Shown here: positions 1 to 8,402 of the stretch, one piece after another
Position numbering within the stretch: position 1 is the stretch's first letter
How the letters are laid out: each line of letters opens with the position of its first letter
Position numbers and translations under genes: made by a program
Source: Treponema sp.
GTDB lineage: Bacteria; Spirochaetota; Spirochaetia; Treponematales; Breznakiellaceae
Direction: 5' to 3'
NCBI GenBank assembly: GCA_031270205.1
Contig: JAISYA010000047.1
Location: 1-29,330, forward strand
DNA length: 29,330 nucleotides
The notes under the pieces: generated by a model
Seen by the model: only the letters and a program-made list of their open reading frames with translations
Told to the model about the DNA's origin: nothing
Databases searched by the model: none

Positions 1-2
1 CG

Positions 3-494
3 AGGGATGTGCGCGGACGCGGTTACGCGCCCGCCGGCAAAACGCCTGTTGTTCACCGGACGGGAAAAAGAGAACATATAAATATGATTAGCGCGATAAC
101 GAATAAAGGGAAAGTATTCTGGAAGATGCATGATAAAAGCATTAACGGAGAATTATTTTTAGAGTTTGTAAAACGCTTAGTTAAAAAGAGCGCGCATAAA
201 GTATATCTTATAGTTGACAATTTGAGGACGCACCGGAGTAAGATACTACAGGCGTACTTGAAGGAAAACAAAGACAAGATAGAACTGTATTATTTACCGG
301 CATACAGTCCCGATTTGAATCCTGACGAACATCTGAATTCCGACATAAAATATGGCGCAGGTTCAAAAAGTCCAAAGAAAACAAAATACGAGTTATCAAA
401 AGCGGCAGAAACCCATATGCGATTGCTCAATAGAACTCCTGAAAGGATAGTGAAATATTTTGATGACCCTGCAATACAATACGCTGCAATATAA
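3..494 (+). CDS. IS630-family transposase, C-terminal part (5' end outside window)
   Basis: This is the C-terminal half of a DDE transposase of the IS630/Tc1-mariner group, which cuts and pastes an insertion sequence into TA targets. The frame is open from the window edge, so the true start lies upstream; the GTG at 9 is only the first in-window start. Visible marks are the GRGYAPAGKTPV stretch that follows the first catalytic Asp in this family, then VYLIVDNLRTHRS (second Asp), and YLPAYSPDLNPDEHLNSDIK, which carries the third acidic residue (DDE type). The stop is followed by AT-rich DNA and then the AraC-type gene 53 bp on, so the right end of the element lies in 495-547. Whether the full element is intact cannot be seen. 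Confidence 0.88.
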   Translation, partial: RDVRGRGYAPAGKTPVVHRTGKREHINMISAITNKGKVFWKMHDKSINGELFLEFVKRLVKKSAHKVYLIVDNLRTHRSKILQAYLKENKDKIELYYLPAYSPDLNPDEHLNSDIKYGAGSKSPKKTKYELSKAAETHMRLLNRTPERIVKYFDDPAIQYAAI

Positions 495-547
495 TATATC
501 ATATTGCCGGGTCAGTAATGGAATGAACCGTATGGAACTGCTCGAAA
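495..547. other. Right flank of IS630 element / leader of the AraC-type gene
   Basis: This 53-bp stretch must contain both the right terminal inverted repeat of the IS630 element and whatever promotes the AraC-type gene. A GCCGGGTCAG sequence followed by TA at about 507-518 is a plausible outer end, because IS630 elements insert at and duplicate TA. The left end is outside the window, so the terminal repeat cannot be confirmed. No convincing ribosome binding site is seen beyond a weak GGAA upstream of the ATG at 548. Confidence 0.3.
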
Positions 548-1303
548 ATGATTAGCAAACTTATTGTTGACGAATTAGGATATGGGTATATAGTTTGTCC
601 CAAAAAATGGGGAATGCGGGATGAAATTGCCTCATTTCACCGGTTTTATTATGTATTGGGCGGTAATGCCCATTATCAGAGCGTGAGCCGGGATATCGAT
701 CTTCTGGCCGGAAACCTGTATATACTTCCGACTTTCTCTCCTTATACCTTATGGCATGATCCGGATAATCCCCTGGAGGTTATCTATTTTCATATCGAAA
801 TCGCGCCGGATATTACCGATGATTTACTGCGGATCCCCGTCAATGAGAATACCCTCGAAATATCCCTCCTTCGTACTATGCGGTACTTCAGTGATATTGG
901 GGATATTCAAAGCCTGGATGAACTCTGCGGAATATTGGTCCGATATATAGCGGCCGCATATTGTCCGGCAATAGTATACGACCCCCGTTTGGTAAACGTA
1001 ATACGTTATATTACCCAGCACGCGACAGAACAGATAACCGTTGAGGATCTGGCCAAAATAGCCTGTATGGAAAGGGCTTATTTTTCCAGATTATTTAAAA
1101 AACATTATAAGACTGCTCCCATGAAATATGTAACGCAGAAAAGAATGTCGATAGCGGCAAAAGAATTATTGTCCGGCGCCATTATAGGGGACGTGTCCCG
1201 GATGATCGCCTATGAGGATGAAAAGGCCTTTTCCCGGGCTTTTAAAAGAGTATATGGATGTTCTCCTTCGGGTTACCATAAAAGTCATAATCAGCAACCT
1301 TAA
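548..1303 (+). CDS. AraC-family transcriptional regulator
   Basis: This 251-residue protein has the layout of an AraC/XylS regulator: an N-terminal cupin-like sensing domain (about residues 25-110, with the LLAGNLYILPTFSPYTLWH stretch typical of the AraC beta-barrel) and a C-terminal double helix-turn-helix (about residues 150-247). The DNA-binding part contains ITVEDLAKIACMERAYFSRLFKKH and ends with the family signature FSRAFKRVYGCSPSGYHK. It lies 62 bp upstream of the glycyl radical enzyme gene on the same strand, so it most likely activates that operon in response to the enzyme's substrate. The ATG at 548 is the only sensible start, although its Shine-Dalgarno is poor and an IS630 element ends within about 50 bp upstream, which may have altered its expression. 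The ligand is unknown. Confidence 0.9.
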   Translation: MISKLIVDELGYGYIVCPKKWGMRDEIASFHRFYYVLGGNAHYQSVSRDIDLLAGNLYILPTFSPYTLWHDPDNPLEVIYFHIEIAPDITDDLLRIPVNENTLEISLLRTMRYFSDIGDIQSLDELCGILVRYIAAAYCPAIVYDPRLVNVIRYITQHATEQITVEDLAKIACMERAYFSRLFKKHYKTAPMKYVTQKRMSIAAKELLSGAIIGDVSRMIAYEDEKAFSRAFKRVYGCSPSGYHKSHNQQP

Positions 1304-1318
1304 AGATATTTTTGGAAG

Positions 1319-1346
1319 TGGACAAAAACAGAGAGTGGTCTATAGT
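1319..1346 (+). promoter_or_regulatory. Candidate promoter of the glycyl radical enzyme operon
   Basis: TGGACA (1319-1324) and TATAGT (1341-1346) resemble -35 and -10 boxes separated by 16 bp. They lie immediately after the AraC-type stop codon and 20 bp before the GRE start, with a good GAGGAG ribosome site at 1353-1358. This suggests the enzyme and activase can be transcribed apart from the regulator. Prediction by eye only. Confidence 0.45.
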
Positions 1347-1365
1347 TTAACCGAGGAGAAGTATT

Positions 1366-3627
1366 ATGACGGTAAAACTTGTACCCCCGGCGCGGATTGT
1401 CCGGCTTGCGAAGCGGAGCGCCGATTTGGCTGTTTCGGGAAGGAGAAACCTTTACGCGGAGAACGCGGAATTTCTGGTTTACCACTGGTCGGGTCACTCC
1501 GCAGCTTTTTCACCCGCCACCGGAGAAATGGCGGTCAGTGCGTCCCGGCGGATAAATATCGGAGATCACAATTGCCGGGTTGATGTAGGAGGAGATTTTC
1601 CCTTCGCGTCACAAATGCCCTCGAAACTTGAAGGGTTTGAATACAGCGCCCTGAATTGGGCAAAGGATTACGCTTTCTTTTTGGACCACAGCCCGGCGGA
1701 AGTGTACCCTGATGAAACCATTGTCGGTGAATTTCACTGGCAGCTGGACGAGGCCAGGCTGTACAGATACCCGGACATAGTATATGAACTGGGTGAAAAA
1801 TTACGTCATGTGGGGGCCGGGGGCATGAGCCTGGCCCATACCTGCCCGGACCTTTCCATCGGGCTGGAACTCGGCTGGACGGGGCTTTTGGACAAGGTGC
1901 GGAAAAGCAGAGATGTTCATGCCGGATACGGAGCGAAACGGCGGGTGGATTATCTTTCCGCCCAGGAACTGGTGGTGGGGGCAATTATCCGTTTTGTGGC
2001 GCGCCATGCGGTCAAAGCGCTGGATCTGGCGCGGAATGAAAAGGACCCGGAATGCAGGGCCCGGTTTGAACGAGTCGCGGCCAACTGCAAGGCCCTCAGC
2101 GAAGGTCCGCCTCAAACTTTTGAACAGGCGGTGCAGTGGATCTACTTTTTCCAGGTAGCGGAGCGTATTAACGGGCATGGAAACGGCTATGGCAGGCTCG
2201 ATCTCCTTTTAAACGATTTTTACCGCCGTGACACCGAAAAGGGCATCCTGACCAGGGCCGGGGCAAGGGAATTAATCGCCGAAATGTATCTTAAATACGG
2301 CGGTAATTATTTTGCTTTCGGCGGCCGCTTAAAAGACGGAACCGACGCGACCAATGAGGTAAGTTGGATAGGCATAGAGGCCTATGATATTACCGGCGGC
2401 TACAACCATCTGGGACTTATGTGGCATCAGGACATTGATAAAGCGTTTTACGCCTACGGCTGTGAAGTTGTCGCCCGGCACGGCTGCGGAACGCCGACCC
2501 TGGTTAATTACGATATACTCAGGGACAGCGAACTCTATTCGGGATATAGTTACGACGATGCCTGGAACGTCGCCTACAGCGGATGCCAATGGTACTGTGC
2601 CGTCGGCTGCGAATATTCGGATCATGACATGAACTGCCTGGTATTGACCAAAGCGCTCGATATGGCGGTGGAAGAAGGAATCAAAAACAACATAACCGGT
2701 TTTGAGGAATTGTGGGAACTGTATGACAGTCATCTGGAAAAAACCGTTGATATGCTGGTTGAATTTAAAAATAAGGTATATGAATGGCAGGATCGGGTCT
2801 GGCCGGAAATGGTCACATCCCTCTGTATGCATGGTCCCATTGAAAAAGGCTGTGATGTTACCAGCCCAAAAGGAGTTAACAATACCTATACATCGGTGAA
2901 TGTCCTGGGAGTCCCCAATGTTGTTGACGGCCTCCAGGCCCTGAAAGAAATTGTGTTTGATCGAAAACGGTATAGCCTTAAAGAAATTCGGGAAGCCCGC
3001 CTTAACGATTGGCGGGATGCGGAGGAACTCCGGCAGTTCCTTCTTAACGCCCAAAAATTCGGCAATGATCTTGATGAGGTCGACGCCCTGTACTCCCGGG
3101 CTGCCAACCGGATCGTGGATATCATGGAACTAAAACGAAATATTAAGGGCGGCCATTTCCGGCCCTCCCTTTTCCAGTTTATGGGCCACACCTACGCCGG
3201 GCAATTACAGGGGGCTACTTACGACGGACGTTTTGCCGCCGAACCATTCGCCCACGGCTGCAATCCCATGCACGGAAGGAATACCGAGGGGATTACCGCG
3301 ACGGCGAATTCTCTGTGTAAAGTTGATTTCAGGCGTTTTCAGGGAGGGTCCCTGCAGATTGAGCTGCAGCCTAAATTTTTTGACGGCAGGGAAAATCCCG
3401 GTGAATTTGTCTGCCGTTTCTCTACCGCTTATATGAGCCGCGGCGGGGTACAGATAAATCTTAATATCATTGATTTGGAAAAGCTTAAAGCCGCCATGGA
3501 TGATCCGGCAAATCCGGTACACAAAGGACTGGTTGTCAAGGTTACCGGTTATTCCGCCCATTTTTGTGTTATGGATCGTAAATTTCAGGAGGAATTCATC
3601 GCACGGGTTAATTATGAAGCCATATAA
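1366..3627 (+). CDS. Glycyl radical enzyme of the pyruvate formate-lyase/dehydratase superfamily, substrate unknown
   Basis: This 753-residue protein is an oxygen-sensitive glycyl radical enzyme. The C-terminal radical loop reads VVKVTGYSAHF, with Gly728 as the radical site. The catalytic cysteine is most likely Cys407 in the stretch DAWNVAYSGCQWYCAVGC; the spacing to the preceding helix matches the GCVE loop of glycerol/propanediol dehydratases. The residue two after the cysteine is Trp409, not the Glu of the Cys-x-Glu dehydratases and decarboxylases, and it is not the Cys-Cys pair of true pyruvate formate-lyase. Cys411 and Cys415 sit close by. The length is near that of PFL and shorter than CutC, IslA or BssA. 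The ATG follows a GAGGAG site by 7 bp, and the stop shares its last base with the activase ATG. The family is certain; the substrate is not. Neighbouring fucose genes hint at a sugar-derived compound. Confidence 0.9.
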   Translation: MTVKLVPPARIVRLAKRSADLAVSGRRNLYAENAEFLVYHWSGHSAAFSPATGEMAVSASRRINIGDHNCRVDVGGDFPFASQMPSKLEGFEYSALNWAKDYAFFLDHSPAEVYPDETIVGEFHWQLDEARLYRYPDIVYELGEKLRHVGAGGMSLAHTCPDLSIGLELGWTGLLDKVRKSRDVHAGYGAKRRVDYLSAQELVVGAIIRFVARHAVKALDLARNEKDPECRARFERVAANCKALSEGPPQTFEQAVQWIYFFQVAERINGHGNGYGRLDLLLNDFYRRDTEKGILTRAGARELIAEMYLKYGGNYFAFGGRLKDGTDATNEVSWIGIEAYDITGGYNHLGLMWHQDIDKAFYAYGCEVVARHGCGTPTLVNYDILRDSELYSGYSYDDAWNVAYSGCQWYCAVGCEYSDHDMNCLVLTKALDMAVEEGIKNNITGFEELWELYDSHLEKTVDMLVEFKNKVYEWQDRVWPEMVTSLCMHGPIEKGCDVTSPKGVNNTYTSVNVLGVPNVVDGLQALKEIVFDRKRYSLKEIREARLNDWRDAEELRQFLLNAQKFGNDLDEVDALYSRAANRIVDIMELKRNIKGGHFRPSLFQFMGHTYAGQLQGATYDGRFAAEPFAHGCNPMHGRNTEGITATANSLCKVDFRRFQGGSLQIELQPKFFDGRENPGEFVCRFSTAYMSRGGVQINLNIIDLEKLKAAMDDPANPVHKGLVVKVTGYSAHFCVMDRKFQEEFIARVNYEAI

Positions 3628-4577
3628 TGGAAGCGCTGATCTTTGATACTCACCGGGGGACAAGCCATGACGGGGAAGGATTACGGACGACTTTCTTTTT
3701 CCAGGGCTGCCCTTTACGCTGCAAATGGTGTCATAACCCGGAAGGAATTCCTCCTGAACCGTATATAAAATGGGATGCGCGGAAATGTATAGGCTGTCAT
3801 ACCTGCGTTAAGGTATGCCCCGGAAAACTTTTGGGATTTACGGAAAAAGGTCTTGGTATCGACCGCGCCCATTGCAGCCGTTGTGGAATATGTACCAAAA
3901 GATGCCCTTCAAAAGCCCTGCAAATTTCGGCCAGGATATGGACTGTTGATGAACTGGCAGCATACGCCTTAAAGGACAAGCATTTTTACGATGCCTTCAA
4001 GGGCGGCGTTACTTTTAGCGGCGGGGAAGCGGCGCTGCATGCGCCTTTTATCCTTGAGGCGGTAGAACAGCTTCATGCCGCCGGCATCAATGCTGCCCTG
4101 GATACATCGGGGCATTGCAGCCCGGAACTTTTTGAACGGATATTTTTATCTTTCAATTACATACTGTTTGATTTAAAAATTGCCGATGAAGAACAGCATA
4201 AAAAATTTACCGGCGCGGGGAACGGTTTCATTTTGAATAATCTTGCCCGCATAGTCCAAAAAAAAAGAAACAATGAATATGCCGGGGAACTATGGATTCG
4301 CACTCCAGTCATACCTTATGCAACCGATACGGAAGAAAATATTCGGTCTATAGCGGAAATCATACGGACCTACCATGATACGATCAACCGCTGGGAACTA
4401 TGCGCTTTCAATAATATGTGTAAATCCAAATACCGGAGCCTTGGTCTTGAATGGGAATATATGGAAACGGAGCTGCTTCCCCATACCCGGATGCAGGAAT
4501 TGCTTCAAACTGCGAAAAAGGTGGTTGGAGACAAGGTCCCCGTATTATCCACCGGATTGACCGCAATGGATCGTTAA
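3627..4577 (+). CDS. Glycyl radical enzyme activating enzyme (radical SAM)
   Basis: This 316-residue radical-SAM protein would use S-adenosylmethionine and a [4Fe-4S] cluster to abstract hydrogen from Gly728 of the enzyme encoded just upstream. The cluster motif CxxxCxxC is at Cys28, Cys32 and Cys35 (FQGCPLRCKWCHNPEG). It is followed by a ferredoxin-like insert with two further four-cysteine sets (Cys54/57/60/64 and Cys83/86/89/93), which is the extended form typical of activases for dehydratase-like GREs rather than the short PflA. The GGE-type SAM-binding motif (TFSGGEA) follows at about residue 130. Its ATG overlaps the GRE stop codon by one base (TAATG), so translation is coupled. The pairing is therefore specific. 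Confidence 0.95.
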   Translation: MEALIFDTHRGTSHDGEGLRTTFFFQGCPLRCKWCHNPEGIPPEPYIKWDARKCIGCHTCVKVCPGKLLGFTEKGLGIDRAHCSRCGICTKRCPSKALQISARIWTVDELAAYALKDKHFYDAFKGGVTFSGGEAALHAPFILEAVEQLHAAGINAALDTSGHCSPELFERIFLSFNYILFDLKIADEEQHKKFTGAGNGFILNNLARIVQKKRNNEYAGELWIRTPVIPYATDTEENIRSIAEIIRTYHDTINRWELCAFNNMCKSKYRSLGLEWEYMETELLPHTRMQELLQTAKKVVGDKVPVLSTGLTAMDR

Positions 4578-4680
4578 TTTCCGGGCGGGGTCCTGCCCTG
4601 GCCCAAAGCGCGTAATGAGCCTCCGCGGAGCAGAGCTCCGGGGTATTAAACCAGACTTGCGAATAAACGCGGCCTTTTTG
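4578..4680. other. Convergent intergenic region with short GC hairpins
   Basis: This gap separates the 3' ends of two convergent operons. It contains GGAGC-AGA-GCTCC at about 4626-4638, next to the palindrome CTCCGCGGAG. Neither is followed by a clear T tract on either strand, so a factor-independent terminator is possible but not convincing. Confidence 0.3.
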
Positions 4681-5664
4681 TTACGCCCGTTTTGCGTATT
4701 TCTTCATATCGAAAAAGACCGCCGCGATAATAATGGCGCCTTTTACCAAAAGCTGGTAGTAGGAATCTATAGAAAGAAAACTCATGCCGTAGTTGATAAG
4801 TCCCATGGTGAACACGCCGATGATCATACCCCCGACCGTGCCGACGCCGCCGCTCTGGGAAACGCCGCCGACGGTAACCGCGGCTATGGCGTCAAGCTCC
4901 ATGCCGTTTGCCGTAAGGGCGTTAGCAAGGCCCAGCCGTCCCGCGAGAAGCACGCCGGCGCAGCCGTACAGAAGCCCCGCGTAAAAGTACACGCTCACCA
5001 GATTACGCTCGACATTGATGCCCGACACACGCGCGGCCTGGGCATTACCGCCTATCGCGTAAAAATTCGTTCCCTGCTTTGTATGTTTGAGCAAAACCCA
5101 CACCAGAATGGTGATGACAACCACATATATTCCCAGATACGGAAAAATGCCGCCGATTGAATTCTGCGCGATAGACTTAAATTCTCCGGTAAGCGAGCCT
5201 ACGACGGCGGCTTTTGTATAGATAAGCTGGAAGCCCCGCGCGATGGACATTGTTCCCAGCGTTGCGATAAACGGCGGCAGCTTGCCGTACGCGACAAGAA
5301 CGCCGTTAAACAAACCGAAAAGGCCGCCGGCGATTATTCCGGCAATAATGGGCATGAACAGGGGAAAGGAATGGCCGGAATAGAGGGCCGATTCATACGT
5401 GGGTATCTGCGCGAAAGAAGCGGCCACGGAGGCGCAAAGGCAGACCACATAGCCTATCGAAAGGTCAATACCTTTTGTAATAATAATCATGCCGACGCCA
5501 AGCGCCGCAAAGGCCCGTACCGCTTCCGCGATTATCAGGGTTTTCGCCGACGGCCACGAAAGCACCTGTCCCTTTGTCAGTATTGACAGCAGGAAAACCA
5601 GCACCACAAACGTAACAAAAGTCGTGTACTTGCTCAACAATGCCTTTATATTCATTGGTTTCAT
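4681..5664 (-). CDS. Sugar ABC transporter permease (RbsC/AraH type)
   Basis: This 327-residue membrane protein is the permease of a carbohydrate-uptake type 2 ABC importer. It is strongly hydrophobic throughout, with about eight to ten predicted membrane segments, and carries family sequences such as VGMIIITKGIDLSIGYV and NAQAARVSGINV, the latter being the cytoplasmic loop that contacts the ATPase. The ATG at 5664 (MKPMN) is preferred to the GTG at 5670 because GGGAG lies 5 bp before it and the GTG would overlap that site. It is the last gene of the fucose-type operon, 39 bp after the ATPase gene, and presumably forms a homodimeric pore for L-fucose or a related sugar delivered by the binding protein encoded upstream. 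Substrate is inferred from context only. Confidence 0.9.
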   Translation of the reverse strand: MKPMNIKALLSKYTTFVTFVVLVFLLSILTKGQVLSWPSAKTLIIAEAVRAFAALGVGMIIITKGIDLSIGYVVCLCASVAASFAQIPTYESALYSGHSFPLFMPIIAGIIAGGLFGLFNGVLVAYGKLPPFIATLGTMSIARGFQLIYTKAAVVGSLTGEFKSIAQNSIGGIFPYLGIYVVVITILVWVLLKHTKQGTNFYAIGGNAQAARVSGINVERNLVSVYFYAGLLYGCAGVLLAGRLGLANALTANGMELDAIAAVTVGGVSQSGGVGTVGGMIIGVFTMGLINYGMSFLSIDSYYQLLVKGAIIIAAVFFDMKKYAKRA

Positions 5665-5703
5665 ACTCACTCCCGTTTACTCCAAATAAATTGTACGTCA
5701 ATT

Positions 5704-7209
5704 TTACGCGAACTGTGTGGCGAAACGCATGATCGCTTCCTGTGACAGTTCCTGCTTTTCGAGAATTCCAGTCAGTTTTCCAGCGCAAAGTACGATAACC
5801 CGGTGGCTCATGCCGATAAGCTCCGGCATTTCGCTTGACACCATGATGATGGCCTTTCCCTGTTTAACCAGTTCCACCATTATCATGTAAATTTCGTACT
5901 TGGCGCCGACATCAATGCCCCTTGTTGGTTCATCCATAATAAGAATATCCGGCATGGTCATAAGCCAGCGGCTTAAGATAACCTTTTGCTGGTTTCCGCC
6001 GGAGAGGTTTTGTACCAGAGTGCCCATAGACGGGGTCTTTGTCCGAAGCTGCTGATTCTGGTTTTTCGCCATTTCAACCAGTTTTTTATGATCCAAAAGG
6101 CCGATTTTTGTCCTGTAATTGTCAAGAGACGGAATCGTAGTGTTTACCGTTACGTCCAAAAGGGGAAATATGCCGGTCTGCCGCCTGTCTTCGGTAACAA
6201 GCCCCATTCCCGACTGAATCGCTTCGTGGGGAGTGAGCCGTTTCAGGGGCAGGCCGTTTACCAGAACTTCGCCCGAATTGACCGGCCTTACGCCGAAAAT
6301 CGCTTCGACAAGCTCGGTGCGCTGGGCGCCGACAAGGCCGCCGAGGCCGAGTATTTCGCCCTTGTGAAGCTCAAAATTGATGTTCCTGAAAGAACGCGGA
6401 TTTACCGCGGTCAGATTCTTCACTTCAAGGCACACCGGCCCGATTTCCGATTCCACCGGCGGGAAGCGGTGGGTTATGTCGCGGCCGACCATGAGCGAGA
6501 TGAGCCTGCCGCTGTCAATTTCGCTGACCGGCTCGGTTTTGACAACCTTGCCGTCGCGCATAACGGTAACCGTATCGGCGATCTCGAAAATCTCCTCCAT
6601 TTTGTGGGAAATGTAAATGATCGCCACACCCTTTTCCCTGAGGTTTCTGATAATGCTGAAAAGATGGATCACTTCATTTTCGGTGAGCGAGCTGGTTGGC
6701 TCGTCCATAACGACAATTGAAGCGTTGTAGGAAACAGCCTTGGCGATTTCGCAGCCCTGCTGCTGGCTTATCGAAAGGCTGCTCATCCGGGCCGCCGGGT
6801 CGAAGTTGAAGTTAAGGCCCTCAAGCAGATGCTTTGTATCCTGAAGCATTTTCCTGTGATCAATAAGGTGCAATTTATTCAAAGGCTCGCGTCCGAGCCA
6901 TATATTCTGCGCTACGGATCTTTCGGGAACGTTGGAAAGCTCCTGATGTATCATTGACACGCCGGCCGCCATGGCGTCCGCGGCGCTGTTAAAATGACAT
7001 TCCCTGCCGCCGAGAAGTATTTTCCCCGCGTCCATTTTGTATATTCCAAAAAGACACTTCATCAGGGTGGATTTACCGGCGCCGTTTTCTCCCATCAGCG
7101 CGTGGACCGTCCCCGGCTTTACGGTAAAATCCACCTTGTCAAGGGCAAGTACGCCGGGAAACGTTTTTGAGACGTCAAGCATTTCGATAACAAATTCGGT
7201 ATCTTTCAT
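5704..7209 (-). CDS. Sugar ABC transporter ATP-binding protein (RbsA type, two ATPase domains)
   Basis: This 501-residue protein has two fused ABC ATPase domains, as in RbsA, MglA and XylG, and drives sugar import from the cytoplasmic face. The N-terminal domain has Walker A GENGAGKST (about residues 40-48), the degenerate signature LSISQQQG and Walker B VVMDEPTSSL. The C-terminal domain lacks a proper Walker A, as is normal here, but keeps LSGGNQQKVILSRWL and MDEPTRGIDVGAK. The ATG at 7209 is chosen because GGAG lies about 9 bp upstream and the protein then has the family's normal length; a longer open frame to 7248 runs into a stem-loop. It sits between the binding-protein and permease genes of the fucose-type operon. 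Confidence 0.92.
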   Translation of the reverse strand: MKDTEFVIEMLDVSKTFPGVLALDKVDFTVKPGTVHALMGENGAGKSTLMKCLFGIYKMDAGKILLGGRECHFNSAADAMAAGVSMIHQELSNVPERSVAQNIWLGREPLNKLHLIDHRKMLQDTKHLLEGLNFNFDPAARMSSLSISQQQGCEIAKAVSYNASIVVMDEPTSSLTENEVIHLFSIIRNLREKGVAIIYISHKMEEIFEIADTVTVMRDGKVVKTEPVSEIDSGRLISLMVGRDITHRFPPVESEIGPVCLEVKNLTAVNPRSFRNINFELHKGEILGLGGLVGAQRTELVEAIFGVRPVNSGEVLVNGLPLKRLTPHEAIQSGMGLVTEDRRQTGIFPLLDVTVNTTIPSLDNYRTKIGLLDHKKLVEMAKNQNQQLRTKTPSMGTLVQNLSGGNQQKVILSRWLMTMPDILIMDEPTRGIDVGAKYEIYMIMVELVKQGKAIIMVSSEMPELIGMSHRVIVLCAGKLTGILEKQELSQEAIMRFATQFA

Positions 7210-7232
7210 GTATTTCCACTCCGATAATGCAT

Positions 7233-7264
7233 GCGCTTCCAAAATCAATTGACTTTGGAAGCGC
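7233..7264 (-). promoter_or_regulatory. Perfect 11-bp stem-loop between binding-protein and ATPase genes
   Basis: GCGCTTCCAAA (7233-7243) pairs exactly with TTTGGAAGCGC (7254-7264), leaving a 10-base loop. On the transcribed strand no T tract follows, so it is more likely an mRNA-stabilising or processing hairpin at the 3' end of the binding-protein message than a full terminator. Such hairpins commonly raise binding-protein levels above those of the membrane complex. Confidence 0.75.
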
Positions 7265-7283
7265 TGTTTTAATCAAAGGTCGT

Positions 7284-8372
7284 TTATTTTAAGAGGCTCC
7301 TGTAGTTGTCCTTGGTGACCGGCACGTAGGGAACAAGGTAGCACTGTTGAATAACCGCGGCGTCGTTGGCGGGATATTCGGGGGTAACGGCAGTCGCGGG
7401 AGCAAGGCCGGCGATGGTTTTTCCGAGTACGGAGCCGGTGGAAGCAAGCTCGTAAATTACGCCGAAGGCGACGTCGGACTGGGCCTTGGAATCCTGCAAG
7501 ACCGTGGCGTAAAGCCTGTCCTGGCTCATGGAGTTCAGGGCTTCCTGGGTGGCGTCGTAGCCGACTACCGGCACGGCCAGGGACGTACCGTCACTCGTAT
7601 CGCTTTTGGTAAGTCCGTTCTGGATCATCGCCTCAATCGCGCCAAGGGCCATACCGTCGTTCTGGGCGACAACGGCGTTAAACTTCCCGCGGTGCGCGCC
7701 AATCCATGTGCTCATTTTTTCCTGCGCCTGGTCGGGGGTCCAGTTTGCCGTATCTTCGGCGATCTTTACCACTGTGTAGCCGCGGGACTTAAGTTCGTCT
7801 TCCATGCCTTTCTGGCGGTTCACCTGGGCCGGATGCCCCAGGGCGCCCTGGATGTGGATCATGTTGACTACTTTGCCGGGGGCCTTGGCCGGGTTTTTAT
7901 CGAAGTAGTCGGCGACAATCTGGCCGGCGAACTTGCCCGCGATAAGCTCAGGAGAGGACGCGAAGAAGAACGTCTTCCCGACCTTGAGGGCTTCCGTGGT
8001 GGGCGGCGTGTTGGAATAGGCCGCGGCTCCGCCCCGTTCGGCGATAGCTTTGTTTATCTGCTCCGACATCTGTCCGTCGATGGGGATAACCACGAAATAC
8101 TTGTAACCCTGGTTGAGCAGGGTATCCAGCTGGGTAAGCTGGGCCTGCATGTCATTGTTGGCGTCCTGCACGTTAAGATCTACGCCTTTTTCCGTTGCCA
8201 GTTTCCGCACGTTTTCCGCATAGTCTTTCAGAAACTGCTCATTCATGTTGCGCATAAGAAGAGCTATGCGTACTCTGCCGTCCGAAGCTGCGCCTCCGGC
8301 CTTCTGTCCGCCGGCAAACAGAACGGATGACACCGCAAGCAGCGCCGCCAAAATCATCACAGTCTTTTTCAT
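7284..8372 (-). CDS. Periplasmic sugar-binding protein (RbsB-like, type 1 fold)
   Basis: This 362-residue protein is the substrate-binding component of the adjacent ABC importer. The N-terminus (MKKTVMILAALLAVSSVLFAGGQ) is a signal peptide cleaved near residue 20; there is no lipobox cysteine, so the mature protein is probably periplasmic. The body has the periplasmic-binding type 1 pattern: IALLMRNMNEQFLKDY at the first strand, VDLNVQDANNDMQAQLTQ, YFVVIPIDG, VVAQNDGMALGAIEAM and VPVVGYDATQEAL. A strong AAGGAG precedes the ATG. It follows the kinase gene by 75 bp and precedes the ATPase gene. The ligand is presumed to be L-fucose or another sugar handled by FucI and FucU, which is an inference from the operon. 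Confidence 0.9.
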   Translation of the reverse strand: MKKTVMILAALLAVSSVLFAGGQKAGGAASDGRVRIALLMRNMNEQFLKDYAENVRKLATEKGVDLNVQDANNDMQAQLTQLDTLLNQGYKYFVVIPIDGQMSEQINKAIAERGGAAAYSNTPPTTEALKVGKTFFFASSPELIAGKFAGQIVADYFDKNPAKAPGKVVNMIHIQGALGHPAQVNRQKGMEDELKSRGYTVVKIAEDTANWTPDQAQEKMSTWIGAHRGKFNAVVAQNDGMALGAIEAMIQNGLTKSDTSDGTSLAVPVVGYDATQEALNSMSQDRLYATVLQDSKAQSDVAFGVIYELASTGSVLGKTIAGLAPATAVTPEYPANDAAVIQQCYLVPYVPVTKDNYRSLLK

Positions 8373-8402
8373 AATACACTCCTTGGCATTTGTTTTAAGA
8401 TC

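Noticed and set aside
1366..3627. Calling the GRE pyruvate formate-lyase (pflB)
   Set aside because: The active site lacks the Cys-Cys pair, and the activase has the two extra ferredoxin clusters typical of dehydratase-type GREs rather than the short PflA.
1366..3627. Calling the GRE 1,2-propanediol or glycerol dehydratase on the strength of the fucose neighbours
   Set aside because: The essential Cys-x-Glu loop is not found at the aligned cysteine (Cys407-Gln-Trp), and no microcompartment or propanediol genes are present.
4615..5160. A 181-codon open frame opposite the sugar permease gene
   Set aside because: It overlaps the 3' half of a clear permease gene on the other strand and has no recognisable domain.
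7347..8330. A long open frame antisense to the fucose-type binding-protein gene
   Set aside because: It is a mirror of a real coding sequence with strong codon bias; the product is Gly/Val/His-rich low-quality sequence without a domain.
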